NCBI GenBank assembly: GCA_023426855.1
Contig: JAEZBU010000122.1
Location: forward strand, 1-18,404
Origin: Pseudomonadota bacterium
Lineage (GTDB): Bacteria > Pseudomonadota > Alphaproteobacteria > Rhizobiales > Hyphomicrobiaceae
Length of the DNA stretch: 18,404 nucleotides
Direction: 5' to 3'
In this document: piece by piece, positions 1 to 6,490 of the stretch
Layout: each line of letters starts with the position of its first letter
Numbering within the stretch: position 1 is the first letter of the stretch
Program-made: the position numbers and the translations under genes
The notes under the pieces: generated by a model
Databases searched by the model: none
What the model was told of the DNA's origin: nothing
Seen by the model: the letters and a program-made list of their open reading frames with translations, nothing else

Positions 1-49
1 CGCGGCCCACGTTGCCCGTGGCGCCGACGACGGCAACCTTATAGCCCAT
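1..49 (-). CDS. asd: Aspartate-semialdehyde dehydrogenase, N-terminal fragment (cut by window edge)
   Basis: Only the first 16 codons are present, reading MGYKVAVVGATGNVGR. This is the usual amino terminus of aspartate-semialdehyde dehydrogenase, with the first Rossmann beta strand and the GATGxVGR dinucleotide loop that binds NADPH. The enzyme reduces aspartyl phosphate to the semialdehyde in the lysine, threonine, methionine and diaminopimelate pathways. The ATG at 47-49 is preceded by AAGGAG (59-64 on the plus strand) at 9 nt spacing, which fixes the start. The call rests on the N-terminal motif alone; N-acetyl-glutamyl-phosphate reductase shares the fold but usually begins differently. 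Confidence 0.75.
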   Translation of the reverse strand, partial: MGYKVAVVGATGNVGR

Positions 50-252
50 GGTATTTGGCTCCTTGATACGGCCGGCGATGGCCGGTCCGAGTCGGACCAC
101 TTAGACGATTTGTGTAAGGAATCAATATGGAGCGGCTAAAAACCTTGCCGGAAGGGCAATATGGCGCCGCTTTCAAGCGCTTGGCGGGCCGAATTCGGGC
201 CCGCCAGGCCGAAATTGTCAAAAGCGTTCCAAATAACCCGGAGCGTTACAGC
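50..252. promoter_or_regulatory. Intergenic region upstream of asd, with a palindromic element
   Basis: This 203-bp gap lies between the asd start and the DUF1178 stop, both on the minus strand, so it should hold the asd promoter and the end of the comF operon. A perfect inverted repeat, GGTCCGA-G-TCGGACC, sits at 84-98, about 35 bp upstream of the asd start codon. It could be an operator or a leader hairpin. I could not pick a convincing -35/-10 pair. A second hairpin at 182-206 is listed separately. Confidence 0.35.
182..206 (-). terminator. Possible terminator hairpin after the comF-grxC-nit-DUF1178 operon
   Basis: A 9-bp perfect stem, TGGCGGGCC / GGCCCGCCA, encloses a 7-nt loop (GAATTCG). 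It lies about 47 bp beyond the DUF1178 stop codon on the minus strand. Position and GC-richness suit an operon-end hairpin, but no T-tract follows on either strand, so intrinsic termination is uncertain. Confidence 0.35.
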
Positions 253-702
253 TCAGTTCTGGTCTTCCGGCAGTCGTGGCAAGGGGTAGAAATCAATGCC
301 GTCGTCGGCCAGCGCCTGGGCTTCGTCGGCCGTTGCTTCCCCGTAGATGCCGCGCGTTTCAATCTCTTCCGAGTGCATCTTGCGGGCTTCCTCCGCGAAG
401 CGCGGGCCAACGTACTCGGCGTTCTTCTCGACCTCGGCGCGCAGCTTACGCATCAGCGCCATCATCTCGCGCTGCTTGTCGGTCGAGTTCGCGGCTTCCG
501 GATTGGCAATCGTCATCTCCGCGGAAGCTTTGCCCTTCTTGGTCGAGACGTTCGGCGCCATCAGCGCCTTGGTGATCTTCACCGAGCCGCAACTCGGGCA
601 GCTCACCAGGCGCCGCTTGGCCTGGCTGTCATAGTCCGTGCTGCTTTTGAACCAAGCCTCGAACTCGTGCTTTTTGGGGCATTTCAAACGGTAGCGGATC
701 AT
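253..702 (-). CDS. DUF1178 family zinc-ribbon protein
   Basis: This 149-residue protein has the layout of the alphaproteobacterial DUF1178 family. A short zinc-ribbon-like N-terminus carries Cys8, His12, Cys35 and Cys38 (the CPSC knuckle), followed by a low-complexity linker and a C-terminal helical segment rich in Glu and Arg. The N-terminal part resembles FmdB-type zinc ribbons. The biochemical role of the family is not established, and I do not assign one. The ATG overlaps the stop of the upstream amidase gene in an ATGA arrangement (699-702), and a GGAAG element sits 7 nt before it, so the gene is very likely translationally coupled as the last member of the comF-grxC-nit operon. Confidence 0.85.
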   Translation of the reverse strand: MIRYRLKCPKKHEFEAWFKSSTDYDSQAKRRLVSCPSCGSVKITKALMAPNVSTKKGKASAEMTIANPEAANSTDKQREMMALMRKLRAEVEKNAEYVGPRFAEEARKMHSEEIETRGIYGEATADEAQALADDGIDFYPLPRLPEDQN

Positions 703-1574
703 GAAACGACTTCCGGCTGGGCAAACTGATCGGCGCGCACCACTTCGAACGACCGATCGTGTTGGAGTGAAGGCACGCGGCTGCGCGCCTCATCGATTGC
801 CTTCAATTCAATGTCGGCGATGATGACTGACGGCTGAACGCCATCGGCTTCAGCCAGGACCTCGCCCCACGGCGAGATCACGATGCTGTGGCCGTAGGTT
901 TTGCGGCCATTCTCGTGCGTGCCGGCCTGCGCCGCAGCAAATACGAAGCATTGTGATTCAATGGCACGGGCGCGCAGCAGGGCGTGCCAGTGAGCCTGTC
1001 CTGTCGGCACGGTGAATGCGGACGGGACCGCCAGGAACTTGGCGCCGCCTTTGGCCAAGGCGCGATAAAGCTGCGGGAAGCGCATGTCGTAGCAAACGGT
1101 CATGCCCAGCGTGCCCCAGGGCAGATCGGCCAGAACGGCCTGACTGCCGGGCTCGAAATTACGGCTTTCGCGATAGCGCTCGCCGCCGGGCAATTCGACG
1201 TCGAACATATGGATCTTGTCGTAGCGCGCAGCGAGCTTTCCTTCCGGCGAGAACAGCATCGAGCGATTGGCGATCTTGTCTGGTTTGACCAGGATGCCCA
1301 TGGAGCCCAGATGCAGCCAGACGCCGAGTTCGCGCGCCAGCGCCTGGCAGTGCGCGATGGCTGGATTGCCTGCCTCGGCGCGGGTCTCGACGAACAGCCG
1401 GTCGCGGTCGGTCTCCATCAGTACGGAGACTTCCGGCGTCTGGATGTACTGAGCGCCCTGGCCTGCCGCATCGCGCACCAGAACGCTCATCTCGGCCAGA
1501 TTACGTGCCACATCGCGGCCCGTGCACATCTGGACGAGACCAACGCGGAAGCCTGTCTGAGCGGACGTGTCCAT
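699..1574 (-). CDS. Carbon-nitrogen hydrolase (Nit1/Nit2-type amidase)
   Basis: This 291-residue protein is a full-length single-domain nitrilase-superfamily enzyme. The catalytic triad is visible: Glu48 (TPEVS), Lys120 (YDKIHMFDV) and Cys161 (TVCYDMRFPQLYR). The DMRFP context after the cysteine and the LPGGERYRES segment place it in the Nit1/Nit2 branch. Characterised members hydrolyse deaminated glutathione or omega-amides such as alpha-ketoglutaramate, a metabolite-repair role in the cytosol. The next gene upstream is a glutaredoxin, which makes a glutathione-repair role attractive, though that is inference. The gene lies 13 bp downstream of grxC and overlaps the DUF1178 start by 4 bp. Its exact substrate cannot be decided from sequence. 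Confidence 0.88.
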   Translation of the reverse strand: MDTSAQTGFRVGLVQMCTGRDVARNLAEMSVLVRDAAGQGAQYIQTPEVSVLMETDRDRLFVETRAEAGNPAIAHCQALARELGVWLHLGSMGILVKPDKIANRSMLFSPEGKLAARYDKIHMFDVELPGGERYRESRNFEPGSQAVLADLPWGTLGMTVCYDMRFPQLYRALAKGGAKFLAVPSAFTVPTGQAHWHALLRARAIESQCFVFAAAQAGTHENGRKTYGHSIVISPWGEVLAEADGVQPSVIIADIELKAIDEARSRVPSLQHDRSFEVVRADQFAQPEVVS

Positions 1575-1587
1575 CGGTCCTGTTCAC

Positions 1588-1851
1588 CTATCCAGCGAGA
1601 AGCTGGTCCAGCTTGCCGTCATGCTCCAGCGCATGCAGCTCGTCGCTGCCACCGACATGCGTGTCGCCGATCCAGATTTGGGGCACGGTCGTGCGACCGC
1701 CGGCCTTTGCCGTCATCTCGCGCCGCAACTCGGGATTGCCGTCGACGGCGATTTCCTCGAACGCGACACCCTTCTGATTCAACAGCCTCTTCGCCATCAG
1801 GCAATAGGGGCAGAACATCGTGGTATAAATGGTAACCTTAGGCATGCTCAT
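1588..1851 (-). CDS. grxC: Glutaredoxin 3
   Basis: This 87-residue protein is the size of a classical dithiol glutaredoxin. It has the CPYC active site at residues 14-17, the cis-proline motif TVPQIWIG, and the GGSDEL glutathione-binding turn near the C-terminus. It reduces disulfides and glutathione mixed disulfides in the cytosol using glutathione. It lies between comF (69 bp upstream) and the Nit-type amidase (13 bp downstream) on the same strand, so co-transcription is likely. The start could be the ATG at 1851 or the one two codons later at 1845; neither has a strong ribosome binding site. Confidence 0.95.
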   Translation of the reverse strand: MSMPKVTIYTTMFCPYCLMAKRLLNQKGVAFEEIAVDGNPELRREMTAKAGGRTTVPQIWIGDTHVGGSDELHALEHDGKLDQLLAG

Positions 1852-1920
1852 GATCCGGCGCAGCGTGCGCTGAGTTTATCGGTTTGACACCCATTGTAAC
1901 ATGACTGCATTGACGCGGCT

Positions 1921-2703
1921 CTAGACCAAGCCGACCGTGCTGTCGGGTGTCACCAGGGCCAGCGCAAGCACGTCGACCTGAACCGCCCCGGCCTCCTTCA
2001 GAGCCCGGGCGCAGGCTTCCACGGTTGCGCCTGTTGTGATGACGTCGTCGATCAATATAACCCGTTGACCGTTGATTATTTGGGTGTGGTCCGGCGCGAC
2101 TGCAAATGCGGCCTGGACATTGCGGCGGCGCTGATCGTGCGTGAGGCCGACCTGGCTTCTCGTGCGCCGCTTGCGGGTGAGCGCCAGCGGCTCCCAGGCA
2201 ATCCCGGTAAGCTGGTGCAACTCGCGTGACAGGATCGCGGATTGATTGAAGCGCCGTTTGAGCAGCCGCCAGCGGTTCAGCGGTACCGGTACAATAAGGT
2301 CGGCATCGGCCAGCAACGGTGCTCCGGTTTCCGACAACCACCGCCCGAACAGCCGGCGCGCGATGTGGCTGTCACCGTATTTCAGTTGATGCACGAGATC
2401 GCGGACCACGCCGTCGAAATGGGCAACCGCCCGCGCGCGATCGTAGACCGGCGGATTGGCAGAGGCTTCCGCCGAGATGGCCGGGCCGCCGATGTCGAAT
2501 GGCAGCGGAATGCCGAGGCGATCGCAAACCGGCGGCCGGATGAACCTGACCTCGCGCCAGCACGATCCGCACAGGCAGTCGTGTTCTGCCAGCGGCTTGC
2601 GGCAATACAGGCAAACCGGCGGCATCAGCAGATCCGACGCCCGCTGCGTTGCCTGCTGCAGAATGTGCCGGACGCTTGACAAACGGTTCATGCCACGTGC
2701 CAT
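1921..2703 (-). CDS. comF: ComF family phosphoribosyltransferase-like protein
   Basis: About 260 residues, the normal length for ComF. An N-terminal zinc-finger-like cluster (CLYC near residues 31-34, then CLCGSC near 43-48) precedes a type I phosphoribosyltransferase domain. That domain ends in the PRPP-binding motif ILIDDVITTGAT near residues 216-227, with the two acidic residues intact. The LKRRFNQS segment near residue 150 is also a family hallmark. ComF proteins are linked to DNA uptake in naturally competent bacteria, but in alphaproteobacteria the gene is usually present without proof of that role. The frame extends one codon upstream to a GTG (2706); ATG codons at 2703 and 2691 are alternatives and none has a clear Shine-Dalgarno. 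It is the first gene of the operon. Confidence 0.9.
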   Translation of the reverse strand: MARGMNRLSSVRHILQQATQRASDLLMPPVCLYCRKPLAEHDCLCGSCWREVRFIRPPVCDRLGIPLPFDIGGPAISAEASANPPVYDRARAVAHFDGVVRDLVHQLKYGDSHIARRLFGRWLSETGAPLLADADLIVPVPLNRWRLLKRRFNQSAILSRELHQLTGIAWEPLALTRKRRTRSQVGLTHDQRRRNVQAAFAVAPDHTQIINGQRVILIDDVITTGATVEACARALKEAGAVQVDVLALALVTPDSTVGLV

Positions 2704-2750
2704 CACTGGGCCACGGCTGCGCCGGCCCCTTCAACCATAGTAGTCGGGAT

Positions 2751-2762
2751 TGCCGATCGGCA
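2751..2762. promoter_or_regulatory. 12-bp perfect palindrome between divergent comF and methyltransferase genes
   Basis: TGCCGATCGGCA is a perfect palindrome in the 106-bp gap between the divergent starts of comF and the methyltransferase gene. Its position would let a dimeric regulator touch both promoters. No -35/-10 pair is clear here. CGATCG cores are common in GC-rich alphaproteobacteria, so chance is quite possible. Confidence 0.3.
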
Positions 2763-2809
2763 TAGTTAGGCGATGACCCAATCGCGCAGGATAGGAAGCC
2801 ACCGCGATC

Positions 2810-3748
2810 ATGACGCGCTCTGAGGCCATGGACGATCACGCGGTCTTCGACCGTTCGCTGTTGACCGCACGCCGCAACCGCTTCGCGGGCGAGGCGTCGG
2901 CCTATGATTTCCTGCTGCAGCGCGTGGCCGACGACATGATCGAGCGGCTCGGCGCCGTGCAGCGGACATTCCCGGTCGCTGTCGATCTCGGCGCGCATCA
3001 CGGCATAATCGGCGACAGGCTGCGTCTGCTGCCCGGCGTTGAGACGGTGATCAGCACGGACAGCGCGTGGCGCCTGCTGATGCAATGCCGGCCGCCGCGG
3101 GTGCTCGCGGACGAGGAGTTCCTGCCGTTCCGTGATGGATCGCTGGATCTCGTCGTCTCGGGGCTGGCGCTGCAGTATGTCAACGACCTGCCGGGTACGC
3201 TGGTGCAGATCCGGCGGGCGCTGAAGCCGGATGGGCTGTTGCTGGCGGCGCTGCTCGGCGGGCAGACGTTGTATGAATTGCGCGATGCCTTCCTGCAGGC
3301 GGAGGCGGAGGTGCAGGGGGGCGTCAGCCCGCGCGTCGCGCCGTTCGCCGATGTGCGCGATCTCGGCAGTCTGTTGCAGCGCGCTGGATTTGCCTTGCCG
3401 GTGACGGATGCTGACGTGGTGACTGTCACCTACGCCTCGCCACTGGCGCTGATGCGTGAACTGCAGCGCATGGGCGCGGGGAATGTTTTGCGGGCGCGTC
3501 GCCGCCTGCCGTTGCGGCGCCAGACGCTGATGCGGGCGTGCGAGATTTACGTCGAACGCTACGCGCGACCTGACGGCCGGATTCCCGCGACCTTCGAGAT
3601 CATCATGCTGACCGGTTGGGTGCCGCACGAAAGCCAGCAGAAGCCGCTGCGGCCAGGGTCGGCGCAGATGCGTCTCGCCGACGCGCTGGGCACGCGCGAG
3701 ATCGGCGCGGGTGAGAAATCCGGACCGGTGCGCATCGTCAAAGACTGA
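2810..3748 (+). CDS. SAM-dependent methyltransferase, NDUFAF5/BioC-like
   Basis: This 312-residue class I methyltransferase begins with an FDRSLLTARRNR segment, as in BioC and the mitochondrial complex I assembly factor NDUFAF5. It carries the C-terminal signature of the NDUFAF5 branch: VNDLPGTLVQIRRALKPDG, then GGQTLYELR and SPRVAPFADVRDLGSLLQRAGF. Human NDUFAF5 hydroxylates an arginine of the NDUFS7 subunit, so a role in respiratory complex I maturation is more likely than biotin synthesis, and no bio genes are adjacent. SAM motif I reads DLGAHHG instead of the common DxGxGxG. The ATG at 2810 has AGGA about 12 nt upstream; an ATG six codons later (2828) is an alternative. It is divergent from comF and convergent with the aminotransferase 21 bp downstream. 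Confidence 0.82.
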   Translation: MTRSEAMDDHAVFDRSLLTARRNRFAGEASAYDFLLQRVADDMIERLGAVQRTFPVAVDLGAHHGIIGDRLRLLPGVETVISTDSAWRLLMQCRPPRVLADEEFLPFRDGSLDLVVSGLALQYVNDLPGTLVQIRRALKPDGLLLAALLGGQTLYELRDAFLQAEAEVQGGVSPRVAPFADVRDLGSLLQRAGFALPVTDADVVTVTYASPLALMRELQRMGAGNVLRARRRLPLRRQTLMRACEIYVERYARPDGRIPATFEIIMLTGWVPHESQQKPLRPGSAQMRLADALGTREIGAGEKSGPVRIVKD

Positions 3749-3773
3749 GCGCTGCCGGTCCGGTGGCACTCAG
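3745..3773. terminator. Weak hairpin spanning both stop codons of convergent genes
   Basis: CTGAG (3745-3749) and TGCC (3753-3756) pair with GGCA (3765-3768) and CTCAG (3769-3773), giving a 9-bp stem with a 3-nt bulge (CGC) and an 8-nt loop. The TGA of the methyltransferase gene lies in the left arm and the TGA of the aminotransferase gene in the right arm. No clean T-tract follows on the plus strand, so efficiency is doubtful. Confidence 0.3.
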
Positions 3774-4951
3774 CGGTCTTGCTTGGCGAGCCAGCCTTGC
3801 AGGCGTCCCATGGCGTCTTGCAGCGGTGCTTGCGAGCGCAGGAAGCAGATGCGGAAGTAGCCCTGGCCGCTGTCGCCGAAGGCGGTGCCGGGCGCGAGAC
3901 CGATGGCGGCTTCATCGACAAGGCGCAGCGCGGCGGCCATCGAGTCCGTTATGCCGTCGATGCCGAAGAAGGCATAGAACGCACCGGCCGGCGGCGCGTA
4001 GCGGACCTTGTTCGACCCCAGCAGCGCTTTCGAGATGATGTCGCGTCCGGCCGCGGCGCGGGCAAGCTGTTCCTGGGCAAACGTCTCACCATCCTCGATC
4101 GCGGCAACGCCGGCGCGCTGCATGAACGTCGCGACGCCTGAGGTATTGTACTGCACGAGGTTCTCGATCACCTGGCCAATCTCGGGCGGCGCCTGCAGCC
4201 AGCCAATGCGCCAGCCGGTCATCGCCCACATCTTCGAGAAGGTGTTGACGAAGATGATGCGGTCCTCCGGGCGGCGGAATTCCAGGAACGATGGCGCGAG
4301 GCCGCCCGCAAAATGGAAGCGCGCGTAAATCTCGTCGGCGATGATCCAAAGACCGCGCGCGCGTGCAAATTCGAGTACGGCCTTCAGCTCGTCGCGAGTG
4401 GCGGTCCAGCCGGTCGGGTTCGAAGGCGAATTGATCACGATGGCGCGCGTCTTCGACGTAACGGCGGCGAACACGTCATCGAGATTGAGCGTCCAGCCAT
4501 CAGCGGCAAGCGTCATCGCAACGGGAACGACGCGCGCGCCCTGGATGCCGATGGCGCCGGCGAAGTTCGGCCAGGCGGGCATCGGTACGATCACCTCATC
4601 GCCGCTGCCCGCGGTCGCCTGAATGGCCAGTTGGATCGCCTGCATGCCGCCGCCGGTGACGAAGAACTCGTCGCTGGCGAACGGCATGCCGTAAAGGCGC
4701 GTGTAATAGCCTGCGAGCGCGTTGCGCAGATCGGGAATGCCGCGATTGGCGGTGTAATATGTCTCGCCGGCCTGCATCGAACGCGCGGCAGCATCGCAGA
4801 TGAACTGCGGCGTCGGCAAATCGCCCTCACCAGCCCACAACGGAATGAGGCCTTCTTTCCGGTGTCCGTAGTTGAACACTTTGAGAATGCCGCTCTCGGG
4901 TAGACTGGCTGCCGAGGGGCGCAGGGACGACAGAAGCGACGCGGTGTTCAT
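3770..4951 (-). CDS. Pyridoxal-phosphate-dependent class I/II aminotransferase
   Basis: The 393-residue protein is a complete fold-type I aminotransferase. Visible landmarks are the substrate-side GEGDLPTP segment, YYTANRGIPDLRNALA, the GGG turn near 100-102, NSPSNPTG at 174-181, ADEIYARF (Asp206, Tyr209), and the PLP Schiff-base lysine Lys240 in NTFSKMWAMTGWRIG. The arginine of YFRICF near the C-terminus would bind the substrate carboxylate. It resembles aspartate-type class I aminotransferases, but the amino donor cannot be decided. The frame opens at a GTG (4996); I prefer the ATG at 4951 because GAAGG lies 8 nt before it. It sits downstream of the acyl-CoA dehydrogenase gene on the same strand, with a 117-bp gap that makes a shared transcript possible but unproven. 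Confidence 0.88.
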   Translation of the reverse strand: MNTASLLSSLRPSAASLPESGILKVFNYGHRKEGLIPLWAGEGDLPTPQFICDAAARSMQAGETYYTANRGIPDLRNALAGYYTRLYGMPFASDEFFVTGGGMQAIQLAIQATAGSGDEVIVPMPAWPNFAGAIGIQGARVVPVAMTLAADGWTLNLDDVFAAVTSKTRAIVINSPSNPTGWTATRDELKAVLEFARARGLWIIADEIYARFHFAGGLAPSFLEFRRPEDRIIFVNTFSKMWAMTGWRIGWLQAPPEIGQVIENLVQYNTSGVATFMQRAGVAAIEDGETFAQEQLARAAAGRDIISKALLGSNKVRYAPPAGAFYAFFGIDGITDSMAAALRLVDEAAIGLAPGTAFGDSGQGYFRICFLRSQAPLQDAMGRLQGWLAKQDR

Positions 4952-5068
4952 GAAACACGCCTTCGTGTGAGTGGTGATCGGGCCTTCGTCTAACACTCGC
5001 CGTAACGCGAATACATCGAGTTTGGCTGCAGGCTTATCGACAAACGCTTATGAATGCGGCGGAAGCGG

Positions 5069-6229
5069 CTATCGCCGCTGGTCGAAGCGCCGCCCGATGA
5101 GCGCGGCGGCGATGTTGACCTTCTGTATGTCGATCGTGCCGCCCGCGATACCCCAGCCCCAGGCGTCGCGGAAACGCTGCTCGGCGGGAAACTGCTTGGA
5201 ATAGCCGTAACCGCCCATCAACTGTAGCGCCGCGCCGGTGACCTCGCGCACCATTTCGTTGGCAAAGCACTTGGCGATCGAGGAATCGGCGACGGATGGG
5301 AAGTCTCCTGAGGCCCGTGTGACAGCGCGATGGATCAGCAGGCGCGACGCCTCGACCTTGGTCGCCATTTCCGCCAGCTTGAGCTGGACAGCCTGGAAAT
5401 CGGCGATCGGTTTGCCGAACTGCTGGCGCTCCTGCACGTAGGCCAAGCTGTCTTCCAGCGCGCCCGCCGCGATGCCGAGGCACATGGTAGCGTTGCCGCA
5501 GCGCTCAAGATCGAAGGCCTCCATCAGTTTCGGAAATCCGCCGGCCGGCACGATGAGGTGATCGGCGGGCACCTCGACGTTGTCGAGATGAATGTCGGCG
5601 GTGGTCGTGCCGCGGAAGCCCATCATCTCTTCGCGCGCGCCGAAGCTCATGCCCTTGGCGTCGCCGGGCACGTAGACCGCGCCGATACCCTTGGCGCCTG
5701 GCGCGTCGGACAGCCGGCAATAGACGACGTATCCGTCAGCCGACCCACCGCCGGTGCACCAGCGCTTGGTGCCGTTGAGCACGATATGATCACCGCGGAC
5801 TTCTGCCCGGGTCGTCAGATCGGTGAGCGCGCTGCCGGCGTTTGGTTCCGACATGGCAACCGCGACGACGGCTTCGCCTCTGGTCACGCGCGGCAGCAGT
5901 TGCTTCTTCAGGCTCTCGCTGCCGAACCGTTCGACAGCTTTGATCGGCCCGACCGCACTTTCAAAAATCGGGAACGCGATGGCTGGGTGAACCTTGGCGA
6001 ACTCCTCCAGTACGAGAATGGCGTCCAGATTGCCCAGGCCAAGGCCCCCGTATTCGGGGGAGATATTCACGCCGAGAAAGCCCATTTCGGCGTACCGGCG
6101 CTTCCATTGTTTCGAGAGCGGCATGCTGCTGGCTTCGACCTCGCGCGCGACGGAGGTCATCTCGTTGCGGGCGAAGGTCCGGGCGGCATCGCGAAGCGCG
6201 GCCTGATCGACGGTCAATTCAAAGTCCAC
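5069..6229 (-). CDS. Acyl-CoA dehydrogenase with helix-G catalytic glutamate
   Basis: This 386-residue flavoenzyme has the full three-domain acyl-CoA dehydrogenase layout. Landmarks are an N-terminal helical domain, the FAD/substrate strand VAVAMSEPNAGSALTDL (residues 122-138), WCTGGGSADGYVV, and the C-terminal helices with QLMGGYGYSKQFPAEQRFRDA. The usual catalytic Glu of the C-terminal Y-E-G-T motif (Glu376 of medium-chain enzyme) is replaced: the segment reads IAGGT with Gly363 in that place. A glutamate, Glu242, occurs in FDLER at the position that carries the base in isovaleryl-CoA and long-chain dehydrogenases. The enzyme should therefore be active, perhaps on branched or long substrates. 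The start is GTG with GAGGAAG just upstream. A small hairpin (AGCGGC-TATC-GCCGCT, 5064-5079) spans the stop codon. Confidence 0.9.
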   Translation of the reverse strand: MDFELTVDQAALRDAARTFARNEMTSVAREVEASSMPLSKQWKRRYAEMGFLGVNISPEYGGLGLGNLDAILVLEEFAKVHPAIAFPIFESAVGPIKAVERFGSESLKKQLLPRVTRGEAVVAVAMSEPNAGSALTDLTTRAEVRGDHIVLNGTKRWCTGGGSADGYVVYCRLSDAPGAKGIGAVYVPGDAKGMSFGAREEMMGFRGTTTADIHLDNVEVPADHLIVPAGGFPKLMEAFDLERCGNATMCLGIAAGALEDSLAYVQERQQFGKPIADFQAVQLKLAEMATKVEASRLLIHRAVTRASGDFPSVADSSIAKCFANEMVREVTGAALQLMGGYGYSKQFPAEQRFRDAWGWGIAGGTIDIQKVNIAAALIGRRFDQRR

Positions 6230-6490
6230 GGCTTCCTCGCTCTTTTAGTGATTGCCGGCATGTCTGAGGCCTGACCTAAACCGGAATTGGGGCAACTGAA
6301 CACCCGTCTTCGGTGCTCGTCATCAAAAACAGCACCGCGCCTGAGGCAAATCACCTGCGATTTTTATGTGATCCGTTAACGGAATTTTAAGTCCGATCTT
6401 GGGGTGGCGATTGTGTCTTTTGTGCTCGTTTGTTGTTATTTAGGAGTTTCTCCCTTAACTGCATGAAATCTTCGCATTTGGGGATTTGCC
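6230..6490. promoter_or_regulatory. Divergent intergenic region between acyl-CoA dehydrogenase and GGDEF-EAL genes
   Basis: This 261-bp gap is clearly more AT-rich than its flanks and must hold promoters for both divergent genes. It contains a 12-bp perfect palindrome, TCCGTTAACGGA, at 6372-6383, and an inverted repeat CGGTGCT / AGCACCG at 6311-6317 and 6331-6337 with a 13-nt loop. A weak sigma70-like pair for the plus-strand gene may be TTGTGT, 17 nt, TGTTAT near 6411-6440. No ORF of substance was seen here. Confidence 0.45.

Noticed and set aside
127..729. A 200-codon plus-strand frame with a good AAGGA ribosome site before its ATG
   Set aside because: Most of it lies antisense to the well-supported DUF1178 gene and its protein has no recognisable family features; the first 40 codons alone are not convincing.
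2372..3769. A 465-codon minus-strand frame across the methyltransferase and comF genes
   Set aside because: Its protein is rich in Arg, Gln and His with no domain, typical of the antisense of a GC-rich gene. The methyltransferase on the other strand has clear family motifs.
5330..6274. A 314-codon plus-strand frame opposite the acyl-CoA dehydrogenase
   Set aside because: The minus-strand gene has full family motifs; this frame shows only antisense composition.
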